Source: Vibrio nitrifigilis (GTDB lineage Bacteria; Pseudomonadota; Gammaproteobacteria; Enterobacterales; Vibrionaceae). From it: a stretch of 64,000 bases of DNA. Under the pieces are notes generated by a model. That model did no database searches. It had not been told where the DNA came from and worked only from the letters and a program-made list of their open reading frames with translations. Both the position numbers and the translations under genes were made by a program. The stretch is from the NCBI RefSeq assembly GCF_015686695.1, contig NZ_JADPMR010000001.1:1550001-1614000 (forward strand), in the 5' to 3' direction. Of this stretch, positions 43,806 to 52,443 are shown piece by piece. Every line of letters begins with the position of its first letter. Position 1 is the first letter of the stretch.

Positions 43806-44930
43806 GTGAATCGTATTAAAGAAGCTGACATTACCATTATTGGTGCTGGAATCGCGGGTTGTATTGCTGCACTCGCGTTATCGAAGCATTTTAATGTGGT
43901 ATTGATCGATAAAAAAGAACAGTGCGGTGAAAAAGTAGGAGAGTGTTTAGCCCCTGCTGCGAGCCGAATTTTACACAAGCTGAATTTGCTCGAATCATTG
44001 TTACAAGATAATGAAAACAATGAACTGTTATTATCTTTTCATGGGGTACGTTCCTATTGGGGAAGTCATATCCCTGTGCATAATGATAATTTGCGTAACC
44101 CAGATGGATTAGGGTGGCAGCTTAATCGGGCGGGCTTTGAACACTGGTTACGTAAACAAACCACAATGTCTGGTGTAACCTGCCTTTGGCCTGCAACCAT
44201 ATTAGATGTTCAGCAAGGACATGACGGTTGGTTGCTTTCAATCGACCATGAATCTATTCAATACCTTCCGAGCCATTTTGTTATTGATGCCAGTGGTCGC
44301 CAATCCAAATTTGCAGCCATGCTGGGTATAAAGCGTCAAGCGCTTGATAAACATGTGAGTTATTGGGCGACGGCAGAGTGTCATCACCCTCAACAATTGG
44401 CCACCATTGCAAGTTGTGATTATGGCTGGTGGTACAGTGCAAAATTGCCAAATAATAAACGGGTATTTTCCTTGCAGACTGAGCCTCAATTAGTGTCGAA
44501 AGGTCTACAAAATAACAAAGCAGAGTATTACCAATTGGCAGCAGAACAACCTGCAATGCGAACACTGCTTCCTGACATGAAAATATTACAGTTACAAGGC
44601 ATGGTGTCAGCGAATAGTGCTCGCTTACAAAAGGCGTCAGGTCGTTTTTGGGCTGCAATCGGTGATGCTGCTTTTAGTCTGGATCCTCTTTCTTCTCAGG
44701 GGATGTTTAATGGTATGGCGACAGCAATGCAGCTTAGTGATCTTCTCATTGGGAGTGACTTAAACTCAGAGATTACACAAAGTAAGATTGGAATGGAGTA
44801 TCAACATCAAATCGATACTATCTGGGACCACTACCTTAAACATCGGGGATTATTTTACGGTATGGAGCAGCGATTTAAACATTCAAAATTTTGGCAACAT
44901 TTAAACCGAACTGAACGAGTTGATATTTGA
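43806..44930 (+). CDS. LodB/GoxB-like flavoprotein (quinone cofactor maturation)
   Basis: A 374-residue flavoprotein of the tryptophan-halogenase-like group. The FAD fold is TIIGAGIAGCIAALALSKHF, followed by CGEKVGECLAPAAS and the second FAD contact GDAAFSLDPLSSQGM. LodB proteins are needed to form the cysteine tryptophylquinone of LodA. It starts with GTG 43806 after GGGGAA, 56 bp behind the oxidase gene, and has no halogenase-type WxWxIP motif. A role in maturing the fused oxidase follows from family and position. Confidence 0.88.
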   Translation: MNRIKEADITIIGAGIAGCIAALALSKHFNVVLIDKKEQCGEKVGECLAPAASRILHKLNLLESLLQDNENNELLLSFHGVRSYWGSHIPVHNDNLRNPDGLGWQLNRAGFEHWLRKQTTMSGVTCLWPATILDVQQGHDGWLLSIDHESIQYLPSHFVIDASGRQSKFAAMLGIKRQALDKHVSYWATAECHHPQQLATIASCDYGWWYSAKLPNNKRVFSLQTEPQLVSKGLQNNKAEYYQLAAEQPAMRTLLPDMKILQLQGMVSANSARLQKASGRFWAAIGDAAFSLDPLSSQGMFNGMATAMQLSDLLIGSDLNSEITQSKIGMEYQHQIDTIWDHYLKHRGLFYGMEQRFKHSKFWQHLNRTERVDI

Positions 44931-45080
44931 ATTAATCACTAAGTTTAATTGCTAATAAAATTGGCAAATAACAAGAACACACGGTTATCTAAGTCACGTG
45001 TTTTTGTTCTACGAACATGATATAGATACATTTACAGGGAATATTAGTGCTAAATAAAATCAAATTATCAGGGGATGACT

Positions 45081-45581
45081 ATGAAGGTTGCCGTAGTATT
45101 AGGTACGTCTAAGCAGGATGGTAATACGCGAAAATTGGTCGATGAGTTTGTGCAGCTGTCTGGTGCTACATTATTGGATCTCACCGATTTTGATATCAGT
45201 TTTTATGACTATTTACATGAAAATCGCGATGATCATTTTATTCCTCTGATTAAAACTCTAACGGATTATGAACACATTGTGTTTGCTTCTCCGGTTTATT
45301 GGTATTCGATGTCTGCTCAGCTCAAAGTGTTTTTTGACCGACTTTCAGATCTTCTCACGATTGAGAAGGCGTTAGGGAGAGAACTAAAAGGGAAATCCAT
45401 GTCGGTATTAAGTACAGGGTATAATCAGGAAGTACCGAGTTGTTTTATTGAACCTTTTCAATTGACAGCTGAATATCTACATCTCACATTCAAAGGGTGC
45501 GAGTATCTTGCGATTCGAGATAATGCAGACTTAGCGCGTTTGCCTGTCGTTGCGACTAAGGCATTACAAAACCTTTGCTAA
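45081..45581 (+). CDS. NAD(P)H-dependent FMN reductase/flavodoxin-fold oxidoreductase
   Basis: A 166-residue flavodoxin-fold protein. It has the FMN phosphate loop GTSKQDGNTRKL, the FASPVYWYSMSAQLKVFFDRL segment and a C-terminal helix. The family reduces FMN, quinones or azo compounds with NAD(P)H. ATG 45081 is chosen because GGGG lies 6 bp upstream; an ATG at 45075 has no room for a ribosome site. It lies 150 bp after the LodB-like gene but a functional link is not shown. Confidence 0.85.
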   Translation: MKVAVVLGTSKQDGNTRKLVDEFVQLSGATLLDLTDFDISFYDYLHENRDDHFIPLIKTLTDYEHIVFASPVYWYSMSAQLKVFFDRLSDLLTIEKALGRELKGKSMSVLSTGYNQEVPSCFIEPFQLTAEYLHLTFKGCEYLAIRDNADLARLPVVATKALQNLC

Positions 45582-45796
45582 AATCATAGTGCAACAGGCC
45601 GTGCATGATTTACATCGTTCGATTGTGCGACGAAGCTCAGTTTCATATATATCGTTGCAATATAGGCAATATTTCATTGATTTAATTATTTTTACTCATA
45701 AAAACTCTCCTATAATTTTAAGCGTTTAATAGAGGGGGGAGTTGATGGCTCTCCTATATCACTTCGCTTGACTCATTGTTATACAGAGAATTGACT

Positions 45797-47746
45797 TTGA
45801 AACGATTACGCTCTTTATTTGGCCCATTGTTCCCTGTAGTGGGAACGGCTGTTGTATTGTTATGTATCTTCTCCATTTCCAGAGTTGCTTTAGGTTTATG
45901 GCAGTTTGAACGTGTTTCACAAGCTGATGGCTGGTTGAGGTTACTGATCAGTGGTTTTCGTGTTGATATCGCGTCGGTTTGTTATTTGCTTATCGTGCCA
46001 GCCTTGGTGAGTGCACTACTGTTAAGAGACCGAGGTCTCGGCTTTGTGGTTAAGTGCCTGTTGAGAATCTGGATTACCGCAGGGCTGTGGCTCGCCGTTT
46101 ATATGGAAGTGGCAACACCTGCATTTATTACAGAATATGACTTACGACCTAACCGATTGTTTATTGAATACCTTATCTATCCAAAAGAAGTGTTTAGCAT
46201 GCTTTGGGTGGGGTATAAGGTAGAACTCTTCATCGGCACTGTTGTGACGATTGCCGTGGTCTGGGGTGGTTGGAAGTTCAGTGGATATTTAACGCGCAAT
46301 CTTGTCTATCCTAAATGGTATGTTCGCCCTGTAGTGGCTGTGGTCGCCGTAGCTTTGGGCGTAATGGGCGCTCGTTCTTCATTTGAACACCGCCCACTAA
46401 ACCCTGCGATGGTCTCTTTTGCTGCTGACCCTTTGGTGAACGACTTGGTGCTTAACTCTTCTTACTCTGTGTTGTTTGCGGCAAAACAGATGGAGTCAGA
46501 GGCGAGTGCGTTTGATTACTATCCATCGATGCCAAAACAAGCAATCATTGATGAAGTTCGTTCCAATATGAATGTGGCGAATAGTGATTTTGTTTCTGAT
46601 AAGCAACCATCTTTGGCTAAACACGTAGCAAGTTACCAAGGTAAACCGAAAAACATTGTGATTTTACTGCTCGAAAGTCACGGTGCTCAGTTTGTAAAAT
46701 CCCTTGGTGGTGAAGATTTATCACCAAATATGGATAAATTGATCCATGAGGGTTGGGCATTTACTCGCATGTATGCCTCCGGGACTCGCTCGGTGCGCGG
46801 TATTGAAGCTGTTACAACCGGTTTTTCACCCACACCTGCTCGCTCTGTGGTTAAGTTAGGAAAAAGCCAAACGAACTTTTTCACTATTGCCGATTTGCTG
46901 AAAGGTCGTGGGTACCATACTCAATTTATCTATGGTGGTGAGAGCCACTTCGATAATATGAAATCTTTCTTCCTTGGTAACGGTTTTGTTGATATGCAAG
47001 ATCAACCAACGTTCTCAAACCCTGTCTTTGTTGGTTCATGGGGAACATCTGACGAAGATTTGTATAATAAAGCGAATCAGCAGTTTACCCAGCTCAATCA
47101 GCAAGGTAAGCCATTTTTCTCATTGGTGTTTAGTTCTTCCAACCATTCACCTTTTGAATTTCCAGAAGGGCGTATTAAACACGTGAATGAACCGCGAGCG
47201 ACTCGTGAGAATGCGGTTAAGTATTCGGATTACGCGTTAGGTGAGTTTATTCGCCAAGCTAAAGCGTCGCCTTACTGGAACAATACGGTATTTGTTGCAG
47301 TGGCTGACCATGACGCGAGGACCTTTGGTGATCAACCTATTCCAGTTGGTCACTTCCATATTCCGGCGGTGATTTTCGGCGGAGGCATTGCGCCTAAATT
47401 GGATAATCGTTTGGTTAGCCAAATAGATATTGCACCAACTTTACTCTCATTGGCTGGTATCAGCAGTGTGAATCCAATGATTGGGTATGATTTGACGAAG
47501 CCATTGCCAGAAAATGAGCAACGCGCCATGATGCAAAGGGATAAAAACTTTGGTTGGTTAACCGCTGACAACCAATTGGTGGTGTTACAACCCGGACAAG
47601 GGATCTCAACTTATCGCTATAACCCGACGACAGATAAGATGGTTGCAGCGCCCGTTGATGATGCGGTGACGTTACGCGCACATGCTAATGCCATGTGGGG
47701 TAGTTTGGCATTTCGTGAAAATTACTATCAAACGCAACCTAATTAG
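45797..47746 (+). CDS. LTA synthase-family (sulfatase-fold) phosphoethanolamine/phosphoglycerol transferase
   Basis: About 649 residues. The N-terminal 210 residues hold five transmembrane helices; the rest is an extracytoplasmic sulfatase-fold domain with NIVILLLESHGAQF, the catalytic threonine in YASGTRSVRGIEAVTTG, GGESHFDNM and the metal-binding VAVADHDAR and GHFHIPAVIFGG. Such proteins transfer phosphoglycerol or phosphoethanolamine to envelope glycans or lipids. No ATG is available: in-frame TTG codons at 45776, 45791 and 45797 are candidates, and 45797 has AGAGA at the best distance. Confidence 0.88.
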   Translation: MKRLRSLFGPLFPVVGTAVVLLCIFSISRVALGLWQFERVSQADGWLRLLISGFRVDIASVCYLLIVPALVSALLLRDRGLGFVVKCLLRIWITAGLWLAVYMEVATPAFITEYDLRPNRLFIEYLIYPKEVFSMLWVGYKVELFIGTVVTIAVVWGGWKFSGYLTRNLVYPKWYVRPVVAVVAVALGVMGARSSFEHRPLNPAMVSFAADPLVNDLVLNSSYSVLFAAKQMESEASAFDYYPSMPKQAIIDEVRSNMNVANSDFVSDKQPSLAKHVASYQGKPKNIVILLLESHGAQFVKSLGGEDLSPNMDKLIHEGWAFTRMYASGTRSVRGIEAVTTGFSPTPARSVVKLGKSQTNFFTIADLLKGRGYHTQFIYGGESHFDNMKSFFLGNGFVDMQDQPTFSNPVFVGSWGTSDEDLYNKANQQFTQLNQQGKPFFSLVFSSSNHSPFEFPEGRIKHVNEPRATRENAVKYSDYALGEFIRQAKASPYWNNTVFVAVADHDARTFGDQPIPVGHFHIPAVIFGGGIAPKLDNRLVSQIDIAPTLLSLAGISSVNPMIGYDLTKPLPENEQRAMMQRDKNFGWLTADNQLVVLQPGQGISTYRYNPTTDKMVAAPVDDAVTLRAHANAMWGSLAFRENYYQTQPN

Positions 47747-47765
47747 CGTTTAATTAGTCGTTAAC

Positions 47766-47794
47766 AGGGAGTGATGTGAATCGCTCCCTTTTTA
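47766..47794. terminator. Bidirectional terminator
   Basis: AGGGAGTGAT pairs with ATCGCTCCCT over a 4-nt loop, and a T run follows on the plus strand. It separates the convergent LtaS-like and guanidine hydrolase genes. Confidence 0.8.
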
Positions 47795-47802
47795 TTTGAG
47801 AT

Positions 47803-48675
47803 TTAACCGCGCACAATCGGGTTGGTCAGGCAAGTTGGGCCACCTTCACATGCCATGCATAAGGCATCTCCAGCAAAGGTTGTTACCTTAACACCGTGGG
47901 CTTCCATGACGGCTTTGGTTTTTGGAAAACCGTCAATCATAATGCAGTTGTCTGGTGACGTTGGAAGTACATTCAGATTTAGCCCGAATGAAGCGGTGAA
48001 TTCATCTTCGGGAGCAATAACAAATTCAATATCAAGGTCTTTCAACATGCGCCATAGGCGCGCAGGAATTAGTGGGGGGTGAACCAAATATTTGGTTTCC
48101 GTTAGTGGGGAGATCACTGACATTAAATGTAAACAAGCGTCTTCGCCTGTCCAGTAAGGCATGTCAAATCCCAGCGCCTTGATACCGTGCGGATTTAACA
48201 GTTGATTAAGCTGCACTACACCTTCTTCGTTAGATCGAAATCCCATACCAACAAGCAGCGTGGTTTCATTTAACCAAATAGTGTCACCGCCTTCGATACA
48301 AGCATCTCCAGTGAGTTCTCCTAAGATGGGAATGCCCAGTTTTTCGAATGCGGCTTTGTGTAACTGTGGTTCTGGTGCTCGCAGTTTTTTGCCCATTTTC
48401 AACGGAATGACACCGGCTTTGGTGATGATCGAAGAGTCGCGGGTGAACATTGCATCAGCTAATCCATCGTTATTATCCTCTAACCACACAATGTCACAAC
48501 CAGTGGCTTGAATCAGTTGTGCAAATTGATCGTATTGGGCTATGGCCTTTTCAGCATCAAACAGATCATTATAGTGCCAAGTTGCTTTATCTGCTTGCAG
48601 TAAACTTTTTCCTGGACGACGCATTAAAACGCGCGTCATCGGTTCTGCCATCAACTGACATCCGTAATTAGCCAT
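47803..48675 (-). CDS. Arginine deiminase/DDAH-like guanidine hydrolase
   Basis: A 290-residue member of the guanidine-modifying superfamily. It shows MFTRDSSII, the acidic CIEGGDTIWL, the histidine segment CLHLMSV and the C-terminal nucleophile loop CMACEGGPTC. The candidate family is N(G),N(G)-dimethylarginine dimethylaminohydrolase, giving citrulline and dimethylamine, but other guanidino substrates are possible. It is transcribed alone. ATG 48675 gives MANYGCQLM; an upstream extension to 48696 is unlikely. It is a second, distant paralogue of the gene at 31497. Confidence 0.85.
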   Translation of the reverse strand: MANYGCQLMAEPMTRVLMRRPGKSLLQADKATWHYNDLFDAEKAIAQYDQFAQLIQATGCDIVWLEDNNDGLADAMFTRDSSIITKAGVIPLKMGKKLRAPEPQLHKAAFEKLGIPILGELTGDACIEGGDTIWLNETTLLVGMGFRSNEEGVVQLNQLLNPHGIKALGFDMPYWTGEDACLHLMSVISPLTETKYLVHPPLIPARLWRMLKDLDIEFVIAPEDEFTASFGLNLNVLPTSPDNCIMIDGFPKTKAVMEAHGVKVTTFAGDALCMACEGGPTCLTNPIVRG

Positions 48676-48777
48676 GAATTCTTTCCTTAGTTTCACCTTT
48701 GTAACTTATTGAATTTAATCTATCTGTTTGGATAGATGAATACAATGGCAATCTTACTTAAGTATGGATCGAAAGTA

Positions 48778-49887
48778 TTACTCGGTGGCAAAAGTTGAAA
48801 CACTATTTCGGCCGATATGTTTGGAATGGTAAAGTGCCTGGTCTGCTCTTTTTATCACATTACTGTACTCCTCATTGGGGACAGATTTGGCTACGCCAAG
48901 ACTTATGGTGACGTTCTTGGGTAAACCATAGTAAGCACGGCTAATGGCATTACGCAGTGATTCTGCCAAATAGATTGTTTGGTCAAAGGATTGGAAAAAC
49001 GTGATCACCAAAAACTCTTCTCCACCGTAACGGCTTAGCAGAGCACCATGCTTTTGGGAGTGCATTTTTAATATGTTTGACACTTTTTTTAGCACGATAT
49101 CCCCCACGTCGTGACCGTAGGTGTCGTTGATGTTTTTAAAATGGTCGATATCTAAAATAATAACGTTAAAGTTTTTATTTTCCGCTTCAATCCTTCGTAA
49201 TGCATTGACACAATAGGATCGATTTTTTAATTGAGTTAGTCCGTCGGTTTCACTGATAAGTTGTAGTTGTCGAGAATATGAATTGGCTCGTCGTACTTCT
49301 CGTTTAAGTGCTCGGGTGTAAAGCACAACCACAGTAATTAGAATAGCGATGGAAATGAAATAGTTGATAACAAGGTCTGTTAATCGTGACATTGCGCCAG
49401 AGTAACCCAAAATTGCAGCAGGGTAATAATACTCAATAATTAATAATCCACTGGGAACCCCCAATAAAATGAGCACCACAAACGCGTTGAAAACTTTTAA
49501 TTCTGAAAATACAAATACGGAATAAATTACAGCGAGATAGAGGTAGGCGAATGTTGGCCCTTGGGATCCAGCATTGAAAAACCAATTTGCTGGAATTATG
49601 AACAGGTAGTGCAGCGCTATGTATAGGATAGCCATCGACCTAAAATGGTTTTTAAACCTGGAATAATACCAGATGACGATTTGAGAAAGACCTAAAGTGA
49701 TAAAGGCGATATTGAACAGGTAATAGAGATGGAGAAATAAGGTGTTAAAAAGTCCAGCAAATACATAAAAACAGAAACTCACCATAAGAAAAGTGTGGTG
49801 CACTCTATGAAACGTTGGAACATTGTCATCGCCGATCAAAAATCGGATGACTCGAGAAGGCGTCATAGAATTCAGTTTATTATTCAT
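48778..49887 (-). CDS. Membrane-bound diguanylate cyclase (GGDEF domain)
   Basis: A 369-residue protein. The first 200 residues carry about six transmembrane helices, probably a MASE-like sensor. The C-terminal 165 residues are a GGDEF domain with the active variant motif YGGEEF, the metal-binding DIDHFKNINDTYGHDVGD and LRNAISRAYYGLPKNVTISLG (read in parts). It should make cyclic di-GMP. An inhibitory RxxD site is not evident. The gene stands alone between two small intergenic gaps. Confidence 0.92.
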   Translation of the reverse strand: MNNKLNSMTPSRVIRFLIGDDNVPTFHRVHHTFLMVSFCFYVFAGLFNTLFLHLYYLFNIAFITLGLSQIVIWYYSRFKNHFRSMAILYIALHYLFIIPANWFFNAGSQGPTFAYLYLAVIYSVFVFSELKVFNAFVVLILLGVPSGLLIIEYYYPAAILGYSGAMSRLTDLVINYFISIAILITVVVLYTRALKREVRRANSYSRQLQLISETDGLTQLKNRSYCVNALRRIEAENKNFNVIILDIDHFKNINDTYGHDVGDIVLKKVSNILKMHSQKHGALLSRYGGEEFLVITFFQSFDQTIYLAESLRNAISRAYYGLPKNVTISLGVAKSVPNEEYSNVIKRADQALYHSKHIGRNSVSTFATE

Positions 49888-50061
49888 GTGCTAGTGTATT
49901 TATTATGGTCGTTAAGGCGGTGATGCCTACTAAATAAAACGCTCATTATAACCATTTCATTAATGGATACATCTCGTTACGGTTGAAAAAATTACTCTGT
50001 GTAACCCTGTCGTGTCTTTGATAAACTTTGCATGTTGTTCCATTAGAATACCTAACGAGCC

Positions 50062-50508
50062 ATGATAAATAAGACTTTGTTACGCCAACAGCTTTTAGAG
50101 CTGCTCAATACTCAGCGCCAAATTGCATTTGATGCAGCCAGTAGTGCTCATGATTTGGCTACGCATGAACAGAGTAAAGCGGAAACACAATACGATACCG
50201 TCGGATTAGAAGCGGCTTATCTTGCACATGGTCAGTCGCAGCGAGTCGCTGATTGTGATGCGATGATTGCGCGTATCAAAGCCTTAGTGCTGCGAGAATT
50301 TGAGGAAGATGATGAGATTGCCGTTGGTGCAGTCATTACACTCGATGATGATTCCATGTATTGGTTGTTACCCGATTGTGGTGGAACAAAATTGAATGAG
50401 GGAAAGCTGGTGGTGGTTACGCCGCATTCCCCTTTGGGTGAGCAACTAAAAGGAGAAGGCATCGATTCTTGTTTGAAAGATGGCCGAACGATTGTTCACG
50501 TCGAATAA
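50062..50508 (+). CDS. GreA/GreB-family transcription elongation factor-like protein
   Basis: A 148-residue protein with an N-terminal helical hairpin (LLRQQLLELLNTQRQIAFDA ... MIARIKALVLREF) and a C-terminal FKBP-like Gre domain (VGAVITLDDDSMYWLLPDCGG, VTPHSPLGEQLKG). The tip of the coiled coil carries TQYDTVGLEAAYLAHGQSQR instead of the DxxE motif of true GreA, so transcript cleavage activity is doubtful. Similar Gre-like proteins of Vibrionaceae are uncharacterised. Confidence 0.8.
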   Translation: MINKTLLRQQLLELLNTQRQIAFDAASSAHDLATHEQSKAETQYDTVGLEAAYLAHGQSQRVADCDAMIARIKALVLREFEEDDEIAVGAVITLDDDSMYWLLPDCGGTKLNEGKLVVVTPHSPLGEQLKGEGIDSCLKDGRTIVHVE

Positions 50509-50593
50509 ATTGAGGTTAATCAGTTCGATTGGCAAACTGCGTGCTAGAGGTGTAGGGTAGTAGTTTCATAATAATTCAATGGAGGAGGACTCT

Positions 50594-51622
50594 ATGCGTA
50601 TTGGTCTAGTGGGATATGGTACGGGTGGTCAGTATTTTCATGCACCATTTATTGAAGCAGCGCAAGACCTAGAGTTAACAGGTATTGTGGCACGTTCGCC
50701 AGCGAAGCTGGCTGCAATTGAACAAGACTTTCCAGATATGCCTGTCTTCGATAGTTTAACCAGCATGATCCAATCAGGAACCGTGGATGCTGTGACTATC
50801 TCTACTCCTCCAGAAACCCGGCGAGATCTAGTCCTTGAGGCCATTGAAGCGGGGCTCCATGTCGTCGCAGACAAACCATTTGCGCCTAATGCGGAAGTCG
50901 CAAAGGGGCTATTTGATGCGGCGAAGAAAAAAGGGGTGGTTTTATGTGCTTTCCATAACCGCCGTTTTGATACGGATGTTCGTACTCTGCGCAAAGCGAT
51001 GGATGAGGGCAGACTTGGCAAAATTTGGCGGATGCACTCACGCCTTGATTGTGATGACCCAGATTCGTTAGAGCCCGGTCCAACCGGTGGGTTACTGCGT
51101 GATTTAGGCAGCCATGTTGTCGACCAAGCAGTGTATTTATTGGGTTCGGTTAAATCTGTTTATGCTCATATTGATGAAGTAGAGTTACCTCAAGGAACCA
51201 CTAATGCCAGCTTTGTTTTAACCCTACAGCATGAGAGCGGTGCAACGTCTTATGTATCGGCGAGTAAGTTAAATCATGTGCAAATGAAAGAATTTATCGT
51301 CTATGGTGAAAAAGGCAGTATGCAATCACAAATGAGTGATGTTCAGGCTAATGCGTTATTTGCTGGTGAACGTCCCGTGAACAACATAGCGCAGTGGGGC
51401 GTAGAAGAAAAAGTACGTTGGCCAATTTTACGTACGGCTCAAGGCGATGTTGCTGTGCCATCCGAGCAGGGGGCTTACTTTGCTTACTACAATCAATTCG
51501 CCAAAGCGGTCAGCGAAGGTGCTGAATTACCCGTTCCTCCAGAGCAGGTCGTGCAAGTATTAAAGATTCTTGATGGCGCGATCATCAGTGCCAAAGAAAA
51601 CCGCGTTGTTACGATCGACTAA
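50594..51622 (+). CDS. Gfo/Idh/MocA-family oxidoreductase (YdgJ-like)
   Basis: A 342-residue NAD(P)-dependent dehydrogenase. The Rossmann motif is GLVGYGTGGQYFHAPFI at the start, followed by EAGLHVVADKPFAPNAEVA and the FHNRRFDTDVRTLRK segment typical of the YdgJ/IolX branch that acts on sugars or inositols. ATG 50594 is preferred because GGAGGAGG lies 6 bp upstream; a start at 50579 would place the ribosome site inside the gene. It has no metabolic neighbours. A weak GGTGCC/GGCACC hairpin at 51636-51661 follows. Confidence 0.92.
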   Translation: MRIGLVGYGTGGQYFHAPFIEAAQDLELTGIVARSPAKLAAIEQDFPDMPVFDSLTSMIQSGTVDAVTISTPPETRRDLVLEAIEAGLHVVADKPFAPNAEVAKGLFDAAKKKGVVLCAFHNRRFDTDVRTLRKAMDEGRLGKIWRMHSRLDCDDPDSLEPGPTGGLLRDLGSHVVDQAVYLLGSVKSVYAHIDEVELPQGTTNASFVLTLQHESGATSYVSASKLNHVQMKEFIVYGEKGSMQSQMSDVQANALFAGERPVNNIAQWGVEEKVRWPILRTAQGDVAVPSEQGAYFAYYNQFAKAVSEGAELPVPPEQVVQVLKILDGAIISAKENRVVTID

Positions 51623-51830
51623 TGTTCATCGACTCGGTGCCTAGCGTAAAGTTTGGGCACCATGTTCTTCTTCCTCTCTGACTGTTTTTTCTATTTAGCG
51701 GCTGATAAAAATGACTAACAGCAAAATGTCTGTTGTCTAGATTTTGCGGTTCCTTCACTTGCCGATGACGAAAAATTCCTGAGATTAACTAGACTTAAAC
51801 CCATTGTTCGACACTTTGATGGGGAAAACT

Positions 51831-52271
51831 ATGAAATCGATAGTTTCTTTAGCTGTTTCTTTTTGTTTGTGCTTCAATTTAGTCGCTTGTGGCACCATTA
51901 TTCACCCAGAGCGCAAGGGACAAGTGGATGGTAGGATTGATGTCGGAATTGCCGTATTAGATGCCATTGGGTTGCTGTTTTTCTTTATTCCTGGTGTGGT
52001 GGCGTTTGCGGTCGATTTTTCGAACGGTACTATCTATTTACCAGGGGGGCATACTTCGACGTTAACCCCACAAGAAATGGATAAGGTCGTCAAAGATGGA
52101 AAAGTGGATAAAGATGCCTTGGAACAAGTGCTTCGCGAGCGCGATCCTGAATTGGTCAGCACTGATTCTCATGATTGGCAGGTCGAGCGTGTTGATAACG
52201 AGCAATCGCTAGCGGCTCTATTTAAAACCCAGCATACAGCGTCTCAATCTGTAGCCATGGTCAATCGCTAA
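51831..52271 (+). CDS. Small putative lipoprotein
   Basis: A 146-residue protein with a lipoprotein signal (MKSIVSLAVSFCLCF, lipobox NLVAC). A second hydrophobic stretch (AVLDAIGLLFFFIPGVVAFAV, residues 40-60) would form a membrane helix, and the tail is acidic and polar. The pattern CGTIIHPERKGQ followed by a membrane segment is common in a Vibrio lipoprotein of unknown role. ATG 51831 is used; the frame upstream to 51804 lacks a signal. Confidence 0.72.
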   Translation: MKSIVSLAVSFCLCFNLVACGTIIHPERKGQVDGRIDVGIAVLDAIGLLFFFIPGVVAFAVDFSNGTIYLPGGHTSTLTPQEMDKVVKDGKVDKDALEQVLRERDPELVSTDSHDWQVERVDNEQSLAALFKTQHTASQSVAMVNR

Positions 52272-52443
52272 TATCAGGTCAAAACGAAGTCAGCGCCATG
52301 CTTATGATGTCTTAAGGTGGCGCTTTCCGGTATTCTATATCCCCTAATTTATAACCTATTGTATTGTGGGGAGTGTCTAATTTCTCTACTCATGAACGTA
52401 CTATCATCACTTACATTACATGCTTTTGCATAAGGAGTGATTC

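Noticed and set aside
43806..44930. Flavin-dependent tryptophan halogenase
   Set aside because: The fold is similar, but the halogenase WxWxIP motif is missing and the gene follows a LodA-like oxidase, so LodB-type maturase is the better call.
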